Source: Novosphingobium sp. | Lineage (GTDB): Bacteria > Pseudomonadota > Alphaproteobacteria > Sphingomonadales > Sphingomonadaceae | Reading direction: 5' to 3' | NCBI GenBank assembly: GCA_030697365.1 | Contig: JAUYQH010000095.1 | Span: 1 to 64,000, forward strand | Length of the DNA stretch: 64,000 nucleotides | Shown here: piece after piece, positions 1 to 9,668 of the stretch | How positions within the stretch are numbered: the first letter of the stretch is position 1 | Layout: the number at the start of each line of letters is the position of its first letter | Notes under the pieces: model-generated | The model's input: only the letters and a program-made list of their open reading frames with translations | Databases searched by the model: none | What the model was told of the DNA's origin: nothing | Program-made: the position numbers and the translations under genes

Positions 1-406
1 CCGTGCCATCCGGCTGTACGCCGCGGCCGCGGCCGATGCCGTCATTCAAGGACACAACCAGCGCCAGGAGACGCTCGCCACCAGCGGCGACGAGGAGTTC
101 GTTGAGGTTGAGGAAGAACCCGCCAAGGTCAAGGTCGTGTCCAAGAAAAAGATGACCACCGACGCGGTTGCGACCGAATCCGAAAACGCGCCTGGTCTTA
201 TGGCAGAACGAGCGAGCGAAGCGAGCCGGGCTTCCCTCTCGGCCCGCGGCTCTCGGCCCGATCCCATTGCCGAACCGGCTGCCGCCGATGCGCCGGCGCC
301 CGCGGCCGCCAGTGCCAAGCCAAAGGCCAAGCGCAGCGTGCGTGCGACAACGGTTAAACCGAAGACCAAGGTGGAAAAGAAACCCACGGACGCTGAAGGC
401 GCGTAA
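1..406 (+). CDS. rpsB: 30S ribosomal protein S2, C-terminal part
   Basis: Partial: the 5' part lies before the window, and the visible frame begins at base 2. The first residues (RAIRLYAAAAADAV) match the end of the S2 fold, and tsf follows 55 bp later as in most bacteria. S2 binds the 30S head and is needed for S1 recruitment. After the conserved helix comes a long acidic tail and then an Ala/Pro/Lys-rich tail ending in KKPTDAEGA. Residues around bases 193-265 (LMAERASEASRASLSARGSR) look unlike the rest of the tail and carry an 11-bp direct DNA repeat at 236-246 and 250-260, so they may be a small in-frame insertion. Confidence 0.9.
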   Translation, partial: RAIRLYAAAAADAVIQGHNQRQETLATSGDEEFVEVEEEPAKVKVVSKKKMTTDAVATESENAPGLMAERASEASRASLSARGSRPDPIAEPAAADAPAPAAASAKPKAKRSVRATTVKPKTKVEKKPTDAEGA

Positions 407-461
407 CCATCCGCAAGCGGGCTTGGCCCCTTCGCTTTAGGGAACTTCCGATGAGGACGCC

Positions 462-1421
462 ATGAGTATCAGCACACAACAGGTCAAGGAACTCCGGGAA
501 CGCACCGGGCTCGGCATGATGGAGTGCAAGACCGCGCTTCAGGAAGCCCAGGGCGACATGGAGGCCGCGTCCGATCTGCTGCACAAGAAGGCCGGCGCCA
601 AGATTGAGAAGCGCGCCGGGCGCATCGCCGCCGACGGCGCCATCGGCCTGCATCTCTCCAGCAATCGCAAGCTCGCGGCCATGGTCGAGGTCAATTCGGA
701 AACCGATTTCGTTGCCAAGAACGAACAGTTCCAGGATTTCGTGCGCAACACCACCCAGGTGGCGCTCGGCGCGGCCAATGACGATGTCGATGCGCTCAAG
801 GGCTCTGCCTACCCGGGCGGCGGCACCGTGGCCGACACGCTGACCAACAACGTCGCCACCATCGGCGAGAACCAGCAGGTCCGCCGGATGAAGTCGGTGG
901 CGGTCTCGAGCGGCCTGGTCGTGCCTTACATGCACAACGCCGCCGCGCCGCTGTTGGGCAAGATCGGCGTGCTCGTTGCGCTCGAGAGCGAGGCGGGCGC
1001 CGACGTGCTCGAGCCGCTCGGCAAGCAAATCGCGATGCACATTGCCGCTGCCTTTCCGCAGGCGCTTTCATCGGCCGACCTCGACCCCGTCGTGCTTGAG
1101 CGCGAACGCAAGATCGCGCTCGAAAAGGCGGTCGAGGAAGCGGCCAAGAGCGGCAAGGAGATTCCCGCCGACATCCTCGCCAAGCGGGCCGATGGCGCCG
1201 CCGCGAAGTTCGCCAAAGACAACGCGCTGCTCAGCCAGGTGTTCGTGATGGACAACAAGACCCCGGTTGCCCAGGTCGTTGAGGCCGCTGGCAAGGCTGC
1301 CGGCACAAAGATCGTGCTCAAGGACTACGTCCGCTTCCAGCTGGGCGAGGGCATCGAGAAGAAGGAAACCGACTTCGCTGCCGAAGTCGCCGCCGCTGCG
1401 GGGCTGCAGCCGGCCCAGTAA
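462..1421 (+). CDS. tsf: Translation elongation factor Ts
   Basis: EF-Ts recycles EF-Tu by exchanging GDP for GTP in the cytoplasm. The 319-residue product has the N-terminal UBA-like module with the family signature ([16 protein letters not shown], about residues 11-26), then the core domains with [12 protein letters not shown] near residue 80. It is slightly longer than many EF-Ts proteins. The ATG at 462 is preceded by a GAGGA Shine-Dalgarno sequence. An ATG at 450 opens only a four-codon frame. The gene lies between rpsB and pyrH, the usual order, and a hairpin follows it. Confidence 0.98.
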   Translation: MSISTQQVKELRERTGLGMMECKTALQEAQGDMEAASDLLHKKAGAKIEKRAGRIAADGAIGLHLSSNRKLAAMVEVNSETDFVAKNEQFQDFVRNTTQVALGAANDDVDALKGSAYPGGGTVADTLTNNVATIGENQQVRRMKSVAVSSGLVVPYMHNAAAPLLGKIGVLVALESEAGADVLEPLGKQIAMHIAAAFPQALSSADLDPVVLERERKIALEKAVEEAAKSGKEIPADILAKRADGAAAKFAKDNALLSQVFVMDNKTPVAQVVEAAGKAAGTKIVLKDYVRFQLGEGIEKKETDFAAEVAAAAGLQPAQ

Positions 1422-1442
1422 CGGCCCATTCGTGAACGGGAG

Positions 1443-1464
1443 AGTCCCCGCTATGGCGGGGACT
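1443..1464 (+). terminator. Hairpin after tsf, possible terminator or attenuator
   Basis: A perfect 9-bp stem (AGTCCCCGC against GCGGGGACT) with a 4-base loop lies in the 110-bp gap between tsf and pyrH. The sequence after it (CGCTTGTTT) has only a weak T run, so it may pause or partly terminate transcription or protect the 3' end of the rpsB-tsf message. Confidence 0.5.
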
Positions 1465-1531
1465 CGCTTGTTTGCGGGTGGCGCGCGGGTATAAGCCGCG
1501 CACCTCCTTCGCCGTGAGTACGATCCGTCCC

Positions 1532-2254
1532 ATGAGCCAGCCACCTTTCAAGCGCATCCTGCTCAAGCTGTCTGGCGAGGTGCTGATGGGCAACCAGCAG
1601 TTCGGGATCGATCCCGAATTCGTCGCCGAACTCGCGCGCGAAGTGAAGGCGGCCAAGGACACCGGCCTCGAGATCTGCCTGGTGATCGGCGGGGGCAATA
1701 TCTTCCGCGGGATGGCGGGAGCGGCCAAGGGCATGGACCGCGCGCAGGCCGATTACATGGGCATGCTCGCCACGGTGATGAACGCGCTGGCGATGCAGAA
1801 CGCGCTCGAGCAGCAGGGCGTCCACACCCGCGTCCAGTCGGCGATCGAAATGGACCAGGTGTGCGAACCGGTGATCCGCCGCCGCGCCGAGCGCCATCTC
1901 GAAAAGGGCCGGGTGGTGATCTTCGCCGCAGGCGTCGGCAGCCCCTATTTCACCACCGACAGCGGCGCGGCACTGCGTGCGGCCGAAATGAAGTGCGACG
2001 CGCTGTTCAAGGGCACCAGCGTCGATGGCGTCTACGACAGCGACCCCAAGACCAATCCCGAGGCAAAGCGATATGATACCGTGGATTACAACACGGTTCT
2101 CGCCGAAGACCTGAAGGTCATGGACGCGAGCGCGGTGGCCTTGTGTCGCGACAACAAGATTCCGATAGTGGTCTTCTCGATCCGCGAAAAGGGCAACCTC
2201 GCACGCGTTCTGAAGGGCGAAGGCGTGCAGACTATCGTCAGAGGAGAAGGCTGA
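1532..2254 (+). CDS. pyrH: UMP kinase
   Basis: PyrH phosphorylates UMP to UDP with ATP in pyrimidine nucleotide synthesis. The 240-residue product starts [20 protein letters not shown] and shows the amino-acid-kinase fold: the Lys/Ser phosphate-binding start (LLKLSGE), the glycine loop [10 protein letters not shown], and [13 protein letters not shown] towards the C-terminal half. The frame is open further upstream to 1472, but the ATG at 1532 gives the normal N-terminus. It is followed 22 bp later by frr. Confidence 0.97.
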   Translation: MSQPPFKRILLKLSGEVLMGNQQFGIDPEFVAELAREVKAAKDTGLEICLVIGGGNIFRGMAGAAKGMDRAQADYMGMLATVMNALAMQNALEQQGVHTRVQSAIEMDQVCEPVIRRRAERHLEKGRVVIFAAGVGSPYFTTDSGAALRAAEMKCDALFKGTSVDGVYDSDPKTNPEAKRYDTVDYNTVLAEDLKVMDASAVALCRDNKIPIVVFSIREKGNLARVLKGEGVQTIVRGEG

Positions 2255-2276
2255 TGGCCAAATACGGAGTCCTTGT

Positions 2277-2831
2277 ATGAAGTACGATCGGGCCGATCTC
2301 GAACGACGGATGAAGGGTGCGGTCGAGGCGCTGCGCAGCGATCTTGGGGGCCTGCGCACGGGCCGCGCCAACGTCGGGCTGCTCGATCCGATCATGGTCA
2401 CCGTCTACGGCTCGTCGATGCCACTCAACCAGGTCGCGACCGTCTCAGCGCCCGAGCCCCGGATGCTGTCGGTCCAGGTGTGGGACAAGACCAACGTCGG
2501 GCCGGTGGAAAAGGCGATCCGCTCGGCGGGGCTGGGGCTCAACCCGATCAACGACGGCCAGATGCTGCGCCTGCCGATCCCCGACCTGACCGAGGAGCGG
2601 CGCAAGGAACTGGCCAAGTTGGCGCACCAATACGCTGAAAAGGCACGGATCGCGATCCGCAACGTCCGCCGTGACGGAATGGACAATCTCAAGACCGACG
2701 AAAAGAAGCACGAGATCTCGGAAGACGAGCGCAAGCGCGCCGAAACCGAAGTCCAGAAGCTCACCGACGAAATGATCAAGGCCGCCGACGAGGTTGCGGC
2801 GCACAAGGAAAAGGAAATCCTCGGGCAGTGA
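2277..2831 (+). CDS. frr: Ribosome recycling factor
   Basis: RRF splits post-termination ribosomes together with EF-G. The 184-residue length is normal for the family. The central stretch [11 protein letters not shown] and the C-terminal RRDGMDNLK region with its long helices are typical. The start ATG at 2277 lies 22 bp after pyrH. The stop codon (2829-2831) overlaps the GTG start of uppS, so the two genes are probably translationally coupled. Confidence 0.98.
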   Translation: MKYDRADLERRMKGAVEALRSDLGGLRTGRANVGLLDPIMVTVYGSSMPLNQVATVSAPEPRMLSVQVWDKTNVGPVEKAIRSAGLGLNPINDGQMLRLPIPDLTEERRKELAKLAHQYAEKARIAIRNVRRDGMDNLKTDEKKHEISEDERKRAETEVQKLTDEMIKAADEVAAHKEKEILGQ

Positions 2832-3559
2832 CCTCCGCCGCAGCCGTGGCGGAAGGTCGGGTCGCGGCCGGCGGCGGTGGCGCGAACCATGGCGCTCGCC
2901 ATGTCGCGATCATCATGGACGGCAACGGGCGCTGGGCCAAGAAGCGCCACCTGCCGCGCGCGGTGGGGCACAAGCGTGGGGTCGATGCGGTGCGCGAGGT
3001 TGTCCGCGCCGCGCGCACGATGGGGCTCGAGGCGCTGACACTCTACGCCTTCAGCACCGAGAACTGGCGCCGCCCCGAGGACGAGATCGCGGCGCTGATG
3101 GGCTTGCTCAAGCACTTCATCGTCAGCGACCTCGATGAGTTCGCCGCGAACAACGTGCGATTGAAAATCATCGGCGATTACAAGGCGTTCGCGCCCGATG
3201 TGGTGGAACTGGTCGAGAACGCACTGGCGCGCACTGCGGGCAATAGCGGGACCACGCTGGCGGTCGCGCTCAACTACGGCTCGCAGGCGGAGATCGCCAA
3301 GGCCGCGGCGAAGGCGGCGGCCAAGGGCACGATCACGCCGGAGAGTATCGAGGCCGAACTCGACACTGCCCTTTTGCCGCCCCTGGACCTACTTATACGG
3401 ACCTCGGGCGAGGTCCGGCTGTCCAATTTCCTCCTCTGGCAGGCCGCCTACGCCGAACTGTGGTTCACCGAGGTGCTGTGGCCCGATTTCAAACCCGACC
3501 ACCTGCAGGAAGCGCTGGATGCGTTCGCGCAAAGGGAGCGTCGCTATGGCGGGCGTTAA
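2828..3559 (+). CDS. uppS: Undecaprenyl diphosphate synthase
   Basis: This cis-prenyltransferase builds the C55 carrier lipid for peptidoglycan. The catalytic Asp lies in [13 protein letters not shown] (about residue 31), and the substrate-binding [15 protein letters not shown] and [12 protein letters not shown] motifs are near the C-terminus. I take the GTG at 2828, which overlaps the frr stop; the first 20 or so residues are a Gly/Ala-rich extension before the conserved fold. The TAA stop (3557-3559) falls in the left arm of a palindromic repeat that separates it from cdsA. Confidence 0.95.
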   Translation: MTSAAAVAEGRVAAGGGGANHGARHVAIIMDGNGRWAKKRHLPRAVGHKRGVDAVREVVRAARTMGLEALTLYAFSTENWRRPEDEIAALMGLLKHFIVSDLDEFAANNVRLKIIGDYKAFAPDVVELVENALARTAGNSGTTLAVALNYGSQAEIAKAAAKAAAKGTITPESIEAELDTALLPPLDLLIRTSGEVRLSNFLLWQAAYAELWFTEVLWPDFKPDHLQEALDAFAQRERRYGGR

Positions 3560-3693
3560 TCCTCCCCGGAACGGGGAGGTGCCCCGTAGGGGCGGAGGGG
3601 CCGAAGCCTCTCCTCAAGCACTGCGTTGTGACGAACCCTCCCGACCCCTCCGTCACACCTGCGGCGCGCCACCTCCCCGTTCCGGGGAGGATT
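3558..3693. repeat. 136-bp inverted-repeat element (family E1)
   Basis: Perfect 24-bp terminal inverted repeats occupy 3558-3581 and 3670-3693. Each arm is itself a palindrome around CCTCCCCGGAACGGGGAGG. The inner part holds further complementary G- and C-rich runs. The left arm includes the last two bases of the uppS stop codon and the right arm ends 4 bp before the cdsA start. It encodes nothing obvious. Its form suggests a REP-like or miniature mobile repeat that folds into a strong RNA structure between uppS and cdsA. Confidence 0.8.
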
Positions 3694-3697
3694 TGGC

Positions 3698-4456
3698 ATG
3701 ACCCAATCCGCCTCCCGTAAATCCGACCTCGGCGTCCGCGTGGTGTCAGCGGTGGTGATGATGGCGGTGGCGGGCGCGACGCTGTGGCTGGGCGGGTGGC
3801 TGTGGATAGTCTTCGTCGCAATCGTCGCACTCGGGGTTCTTCGCGAATGGCAAGCCCTAACGAGGGCGTTCGCCGACCAGATTACTGGTCGAACACTTTG
3901 GACGGTCGCGGGCATCGCCTACATCGGGATTGCCGCCGGGATGATCGGATACCTGCGCAGCGACTTTGGAGTGGCCACTGTCTTGTGGATATTGCTCGCG
4001 GTGATCGCTGTCGATGTCGGGGCTTATTTTGCAGGACGCGCCATTGGCGGGCCGAAGATAGCACCCGCCATCAGTCCGTCAAAAACATGGGCGGGTCTGG
4101 GCGGCGGGATCGTCGCAGCATCGGTCGTATTCATGGCGTCCGCGACAATTCCCCAATACCTGACCCCGGCAACGATCACCAATGTGAACACGGGTCAAAC
4201 CTCGCTCGCTCCTCCCTTCTTCGATTGGTGGCCGTTGGTTCGGGAGAGCACACTTGGCGGGACAATTCTGGCGGTGGTTGCACAGGCTGGAGACTTCTTT
4301 GAGAGTTGGATGAAGCGGAAAGCAAGCGTCAAGGATTCTGGAGCCCTGATCCCGGGACATGGTGGCTTGTTCGACAGGATGGACGGCCTACTTGCCGTGC
4401 TGTTCGTTTTCGGAGTGATCGCGATTTTCGGCTTGCTGACCAGGGCAGCTCAATGA
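3698..4456 (+). CDS. cdsA: Phosphatidate cytidylyltransferase
   Basis: CdsA makes CDP-diacylglycerol from phosphatidic acid and CTP in the inner membrane, the branch point of phospholipid synthesis. The 252-residue protein is hydrophobic with about six membrane segments, and the C-terminal family signature is visible (KRKASVKDSGALIPGHGG then DRMDGLL). Codon use between about 3840 and 4440 looks less G+C-biased than in the flanking genes. The start ATG lies just after the E1 repeat. The stop overlaps the dxr start (ATGA). Confidence 0.95.
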   Translation: MTQSASRKSDLGVRVVSAVVMMAVAGATLWLGGWLWIVFVAIVALGVLREWQALTRAFADQITGRTLWTVAGIAYIGIAAGMIGYLRSDFGVATVLWILLAVIAVDVGAYFAGRAIGGPKIAPAISPSKTWAGLGGGIVAASVVFMASATIPQYLTPATITNVNTGQTSLAPPFFDWWPLVRESTLGGTILAVVAQAGDFFESWMKRKASVKDSGALIPGHGGLFDRMDGLLAVLFVFGVIAIFGLLTRAAQ

Positions 4457-5607
4457 CCCGCACCATCTCCATCCTCGGCGCAACCGGCTCCATCGGTGCC
4501 TCAACGCTCGACCTGATCCGGCGCGAGCGGGGGAAGTGGCGTGTCGTTGCGTTGACCGCCAATTGTCAGGCGCGCGATTTGGCGGCGTTGGCGCGGGAGT
4601 TTTCCGCCGAAGTCGCGGTGGTGGCCGACGAGTCCTGTCTCGCCGAATTGCGCGCGGCCCTCGCCGTCACCACCATCGCAACCGCCGCCGGCCCCGCCGC
4701 GCTGGTCGAAGCCGCCGCCCGCCCCGCCGACATCGTCCTCGCCGCGATCGTCGGGACCGCGGGGCTCGCCCCCGCAATGGCGGCGATCGAGCAGGGACGC
4801 ACCGTGGCGCTGGCCAACAAGGAGGCGCTGGTCTCGGCGGGAGACGTCATGACCGCGGCGGTGGCGCGGTATGGGGCGACGCTGCTCCCGGTCGATTCCG
4901 AGCATAACGCGATCTTCCAGTGCCTGGCGGGCAACGATCTTGCCGACGTCCGCTCGATCACGCTCACCGCCAGCGGTGGGCCGTTCCGCGACTGGACGAT
5001 GGAACGACTCCACGCCGCCACCCCGGCGCAGGCGGTCAAGCATCCCAACTGGGACATGGGCGCCAAGATCAGCGTCGATTCGGCGACGATGTTCAACAAA
5101 GGCCTCGAATTGATCGAGGCGCACCACTTGTTCCCCGTCGGCCACGACAAGCTGCGGATCGTCGTCCACCCGCAGTCGGTGGTGCACTCGATGGTCGAAT
5201 ACCGCGATGGCTCGACGCTCGCCCAACTCGGGCCTTCGGACATGCGCGTGCCGATCGCCAACGTGCTCGCCTGGCCGGGGCGGATGGACACGCCGTGCGC
5301 CCCGCTCGATCTCGCGGCGCTGGGCGAGCTCACTTTTCGCGCGCCGGACGAGGAGCGCTTCCCGGCGACCCGGCTGGCGCGCGAGGCTGTCCAGGCGGGC
5401 GGAGCCGCCCCCGCGGTCCTCAACGCCGCCAACGAGGTTGCGGTCGCCGCGTTCCTCGCCGGACAGATTTCATTCACCCGGATTGCCGCATATGTGGCAG
5501 AAGTGCTGGCAGGGTCCGCGTTGCCCGCCCCGGCGAACCTCGCCGAAGTGATCGCGGTCGATGCCGAAGCGCGGGCAATGGCCCGTGCCCTGATGGAGCC
5601 CGCATAA
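4453..5607 (+). CDS. dxr: 1-deoxy-D-xylulose 5-phosphate reductoisomerase
   Basis: Dxr converts DXP to 2-C-methyl-D-erythritol 4-phosphate with NADPH, the committed step of the MEP isoprenoid pathway. The 384-residue product begins with the Rossmann motif ILGATGSIG and contains ALANKEALV, the metal-binding PVDSEHNAIFQCL region and SGGPFRDW. The ATG at 4453 overlaps the cdsA stop; the open frame extends further upstream only as overlap with cdsA. The rseP GTG follows the stop directly. Isoprenoid supply sits next to uppS, which uses it. Confidence 0.97.
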   Translation: MTRTISILGATGSIGASTLDLIRRERGKWRVVALTANCQARDLAALAREFSAEVAVVADESCLAELRAALAVTTIATAAGPAALVEAAARPADIVLAAIVGTAGLAPAMAAIEQGRTVALANKEALVSAGDVMTAAVARYGATLLPVDSEHNAIFQCLAGNDLADVRSITLTASGGPFRDWTMERLHAATPAQAVKHPNWDMGAKISVDSATMFNKGLELIEAHHLFPVGHDKLRIVVHPQSVVHSMVEYRDGSTLAQLGPSDMRVPIANVLAWPGRMDTPCAPLDLAALGELTFRAPDEERFPATRLAREAVQAGGAAPAVLNAANEVAVAAFLAGQISFTRIAAYVAEVLAGSALPAPANLAEVIAVDAEARAMARALMEPA

Positions 5608-6732
5608 GTGAGCGAAGCGATTACCCAGCCCGGGTTCCTGATGTACGTGCTCGGCTTCCTCCTCTTGCTAGGGCCGTTGGTGACGATCCACGAGCTCGGC
5701 CATTATCTGGTCGGGCGCTGGTTCGGGGTGCGCGCCAACGTCTTCTCGATCGGCTTCGGCAAGGAGCTGGCGGGGTGGACCGACAAGCGCGGCACCCGCT
5801 GGAAGCTCGCTGCGCTCCCGCTGGGCGGCTACGTCCAGTTTGCCGGCGACATGAGCCCGGCGAGCCAGCCCGATGCCGAGTGGCTCAAGCTGCCCCCCGA
5901 GGAACGCGACTGTTGCTTCCAGGCCAAGCCGCTGTGGCAGCGCGCGCTGATCGTTCTCGCCGGGCCGCTGGCCAACTTCATCGCCGCGATTGCGATCCTC
6001 GCCGCGTTTCTGATGGCCTATGGCCAGATCGTCGCCTCGCCGACGATCGGCAAGGTCGAGGCCGGCTCGGTAGCGGCCGCGGCGGGGCTGCGCGAGGGCG
6101 ACCGGATCGTTTCGATCGGCGGGTCCGAGGTCAGCGAGTTCAGCGACATCAGCCAACTGGTCGCGCCGCACCCGCGCGAGCGGATGGCGGTCGCGCTGGT
6201 CCGCGATGGCGAACCGCGCACGATCTCGCTGGTCGCTGCGGGCAAGACCGAGCGCGACGAGTTCGGCAACGAGTTCGTTCGTGGTTATCTCGGCATCGGC
6301 CCCTCGGAGGTCGAGGTGCAGCCGGTCAATCCGTTACAGGCGGTAGGGCTGGCGATCGTCCAGACGCGCGACATGATCGGCCTGATGATCACCGGCATCT
6401 CGCAGATCGTCACTGGCCAGCGCAGCGTCGAGGAGCTCGGCGGTCCGCTCAAGATCGCGAAGTTCTCGGGCGAACAGCTGAGCCTTGGCTGGCGCTCGTT
6501 CGTGGCCTTTGCCGCGTTCATCTCAATTAACTTGGGGTTCATCAACCTCCTGCCAATCCCCGTCCTCGACGGAGGGCATCTCGCTTTCTACGCGGCAGAG
6601 GCCATCCGGCGCAAACCGGCCAGTCCAAGAAGCCAGGAATGGGCGTTCCGCACCGGGGTCGCGTTCGTCGTGGCGCTGATGTTGTTCGTGACGTTCAACG
6701 ACCTCGCGTCGCTCAAGGTATTCGGCGGCTGA
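5608..6732 (+). CDS. rseP: RIP metalloprotease RseP (M50 site-2 protease)
   Basis: A membrane zinc protease that cuts substrates such as anti-sigma factors or signal peptides within the bilayer. The HExxH site is H28-E29-L-G-H32 in the first membrane segment. A PDZ domain covers roughly residues 125-215 (TIGKVEAGSVAAAAGLREGD). The C-terminal PIPVLDGGH motif near residue 320 supplies the third ligand. It is 374 residues long and starts with GTG immediately after the dxr stop. Position before bamA is standard. Confidence 0.96.
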   Translation: MSEAITQPGFLMYVLGFLLLLGPLVTIHELGHYLVGRWFGVRANVFSIGFGKELAGWTDKRGTRWKLAALPLGGYVQFAGDMSPASQPDAEWLKLPPEERDCCFQAKPLWQRALIVLAGPLANFIAAIAILAAFLMAYGQIVASPTIGKVEAGSVAAAAGLREGDRIVSIGGSEVSEFSDISQLVAPHPRERMAVALVRDGEPRTISLVAAGKTERDEFGNEFVRGYLGIGPSEVEVQPVNPLQAVGLAIVQTRDMIGLMITGISQIVTGQRSVEELGGPLKIAKFSGEQLSLGWRSFVAFAAFISINLGFINLLPIPVLDGGHLAFYAAEAIRRKPASPRSQEWAFRTGVAFVVALMLFVTFNDLASLKVFGG

Positions 6733-6911
6733 CCGGGCGAAACGGTTGCAGGACGGGGCGGAACGAGGCTGTTTTCCACTGTTTGCGGGGGTAATGTCTG
6801 CTTGATCGGCCCTTGATCCACAGGGGCCTATCGGGCAGAGGGCGGCGACTGTTGGCCGGTGGCCGGGCATATCCCGCGCCGCCCACTCGATTGACGGGAA
6901 GATACCACGCA

Positions 6912-9668
6912 ATGACGGGACGCATCTCGGCAAAGGTTCGCATGGCTCAACAGTCGTGCCGCCCGCTGCCCCGCCTCGGCGCCGCACTGCTGGCCGGAAC
7001 GATCCTGGCGGGAATGCCGATCGCGGCGTTCGCGCAGGAAGCTGCTCCTGCGGCAGCCGCCACCGTTGCGACCGAACCCGCACCCGTCGTCGCGGCGCCG
7101 GTCACCATCTCTTCGGTCACCGTCAGTGGTGCGCAGCGGCTCGAGGCGGATACGATCCGCTCGTATGTCCAGCTTCGTGCGGGGCAGGTCTATTCGCAGG
7201 CGCTGGCCGACCAGGCGCTCAAGGACCTCTACGCGACCGAGCTGTTCTCCGAAGTCCAGATCCGCAACGACGCCGGCGTGGTGGTGATCGAGGTCAAGGA
7301 AAACCCGGTCATCAACCGCGTGATCCTCGAAGGCAACAAGCGCCTCAAGGACGACAAGATCAATCCCGAGATCAAGCTCGCCCCGCGGCAGATATTCACC
7401 CGTTCCAAGGTCCGCGCCGACGTCGCCCGGATTATCGAGCTGTACAAGCGCCAGGGCCGCTTTGCCGCCACGGTCGAACCCAAGATGGTCCAGCTCGACC
7501 AGAACCGCGTCGACGTGGTGTTCGAGATCAACGAAGGGCCCAAGTCCAAGGTCCGCCAGATCAACATCATCGGCAACGAGAAGTTCGGCGACGGCGATCT
7601 CAAGGGCGAGATGGTTACCAAGGAAGCGCGCTTCTACCGCTTCTTCTCGGGCGGGACGAGCTATGATCCCGATCGCCTTGCGTTCGACCAGCAGAAGTTG
7701 CGCCAGTACTACCTGACCCAGGGCTATGCCGATTTTCGCGTGGTTTCCGCGGTGGCCGAGCTGACGCCGGACAAGAAAGACTTCATCATCACCTACGTCG
7801 TCGAGGAAGGCGAGCGCTACAAGTTCGGCGACGTGAAGGTGGAAAGCCAGCTGCGCGAGTTCGATGGCGATCGGGTTGCCCAGCGGCTGACGATGAAGCC
7901 GGGCGACTGGTACAACGCCAAGCTGGTCGAGGATACGGTCGAACAGCTCCAGGAATCGGTCGGCACCTTTGGCTATGCCTTTGCCGACGTGCGGCCCGAG
8001 TTCCAGCGCAGCAAGGAAGATCTCACGATGGGGATCACCTATGTGCTGAACGAAGCACCGCGGGTCTATATCGAGAAGGTCGAGATCAACGGCAACACGC
8101 TGACCCAGGACAAGGTGATCCGCCGCGAGTTTCGCCTGGCCGAAGGCGACGCGTTCAACACCTTCCAGGTCAAGCGATCGACCAACAGGATCAAGTCGCT
8201 CGGCTATTTCCAGGAAAAGTTCGAGGTCGAGCAAAAGCCCGGCAGCGCGCCCGATCGCATCATTCTCGAGGCCAACGTCGAGGAGAAGCCGACCGGGCAG
8301 CTCCAGCTTTCAGCCGGGTTCTCGAGCCTCGAAAGCTTCATCCTCCAGGCTTCGATCCAGCAGAACAATTTCCGCGGCCGCGGCCAGACGGTCGGCGCAA
8401 GCATCAACTATTCGCGCTTCTCGCGCAGCGCCGAGCTCAGCTTCACCGAGCCCTACCTGTTCGACAAGAACGTCTCGGCCGGCGCCGACATCTATCGCCG
8501 CGACACCAACAGCTTCAACTTCGTCAACAGCAACCGCAACACGCTCTACAAGCAGACCACGACCGGATTCCAGGGCCGCGTGGGCGTGCCGCTTACCGAG
8601 TTCATCACCGCGGTGGGACGTTACACGTTCAACTACGACGACGTGACGCTCGATCGGAGCCAGTTCTTCACCCCCGACGCCAGCGGCAACCTGAGCTGCA
8701 ACCCGTTGCTCGCTGGTCGATATCTGTGCGATGCGCTGGGCCAGCGGACCAGCTCGATCCTCGGGGCGTCGGTGATCTACGACACGCTCGACAACCGGGC
8801 CCGTCCGACCCGCGGGCAAACCGCGGTCCTCAGCGGCGATTTCGCCGGGCTGGGCGGGTCGGTCAAATACGCCCGCGCGCGCATCAACGCCGCGAAATAC
8901 TGGCCGGTGCTGGGCAACTTCATTTTCTCGGTCTCGGGCGAAGGTGGTGTGATCAAGTCCCTCGAGAACCGCGCCGGAGCGGGAATCGACGATATCCGCC
9001 TGACCGACCGGTTCTATCTGGGCGAACCGCAAATGCGCGGCTTCGACATCCGCGGTGTGGGCCCGCGCGTGCTGCGCATACCTTTCATCGATACGAACGC
9101 GGATGGCATCCCCGATACGCTTTCGACCGATCGCAAGCAGTTCACCGACGACGCGCTGGGCGGCAAGTATTACTACCTTGCCCACGCCGAACTGGAGATC
9201 CCGCTGGGCTCTGGGGTCCGGGAACTCGGTTTGCGGCCCTCGATCTTTGCCGACGTCGGATCGCTATTCGGGATCAAGCGGCCCAACCTGCAAGTCAGTC
9301 CGCTGCCCAACGGAACTTTTCTGCCGCAGCGCGATAACAATGGCAATCCACTGTTCACCCAGATCGACATGGCCAGCGTAGTCGGCGGGGTCTGCACGCC
9401 TTCGGCCATTTCGACCGTCACCAACCCGACTAACCCCAACCCGCCATCGTGTCTTACCAGCGCGAACAACAGCGCCCTGGGCAACTCGATCCCGCCGTTC
9501 CAGGAGGTCTTCCTGGGTGACAGCATGAAGCCGCGCGTTTCGGTGGGCATCGGGGTCAACTGGAACTCGCCGTTCGGGCCGTTCCGCATCGATTTTGCCA
9601 AGGTGCTGCTCAAGCAGAAGGGCGATGACACCAAGGCCTTCACCTTCAACGTAGGAACCCAATTCTGA
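6912..9668 (+). CDS. bamA: Outer membrane protein assembly factor BamA
   Basis: The central subunit of the beta-barrel assembly machine in the outer membrane. An N-terminal signal peptide ends near AFAQ, followed by five POTRA repeats (about residues 60-390) and a 16-strand Omp85 barrel; the lid-loop signature appears as QMRGFDIRGVGPR. The last residue is Phe, as in outer membrane proteins. I take the ATG at 6912 (MTGRISAKVRMAQQ); the ATG at 6942 is an alternative with its own weak AAAGG. The frame is open from 6813. The stop overlaps the skp start. Confidence 0.95.
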   Translation: MTGRISAKVRMAQQSCRPLPRLGAALLAGTILAGMPIAAFAQEAAPAAAATVATEPAPVVAAPVTISSVTVSGAQRLEADTIRSYVQLRAGQVYSQALADQALKDLYATELFSEVQIRNDAGVVVIEVKENPVINRVILEGNKRLKDDKINPEIKLAPRQIFTRSKVRADVARIIELYKRQGRFAATVEPKMVQLDQNRVDVVFEINEGPKSKVRQINIIGNEKFGDGDLKGEMVTKEARFYRFFSGGTSYDPDRLAFDQQKLRQYYLTQGYADFRVVSAVAELTPDKKDFIITYVVEEGERYKFGDVKVESQLREFDGDRVAQRLTMKPGDWYNAKLVEDTVEQLQESVGTFGYAFADVRPEFQRSKEDLTMGITYVLNEAPRVYIEKVEINGNTLTQDKVIRREFRLAEGDAFNTFQVKRSTNRIKSLGYFQEKFEVEQKPGSAPDRIILEANVEEKPTGQLQLSAGFSSLESFILQASIQQNNFRGRGQTVGASINYSRFSRSAELSFTEPYLFDKNVSAGADIYRRDTNSFNFVNSNRNTLYKQTTTGFQGRVGVPLTEFITAVGRYTFNYDDVTLDRSQFFTPDASGNLSCNPLLAGRYLCDALGQRTSSILGASVIYDTLDNRARPTRGQTAVLSGDFAGLGGSVKYARARINAAKYWPVLGNFIFSVSGEGGVIKSLENRAGAGIDDIRLTDRFYLGEPQMRGFDIRGVGPRVLRIPFIDTNADGIPDTLSTDRKQFTDDALGGKYYYLAHAELEIPLGSGVRELGLRPSIFADVGSLFGIKRPNLQVSPLPNGTFLPQRDNNGNPLFTQIDMASVVGGVCTPSAISTVTNPTNPNPPSCLTSANNSALGNSIPPFQEVFLGDSMKPRVSVGIGVNWNSPFGPFRIDFAKVLLKQKGDDTKAFTFNVGTQF

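Noticed and set aside
6828..8234. A 468-residue open frame antisense to bamA
   Set aside because: Shadow of bamA; the translation is Leu/Asp/Val low complexity with no motif.
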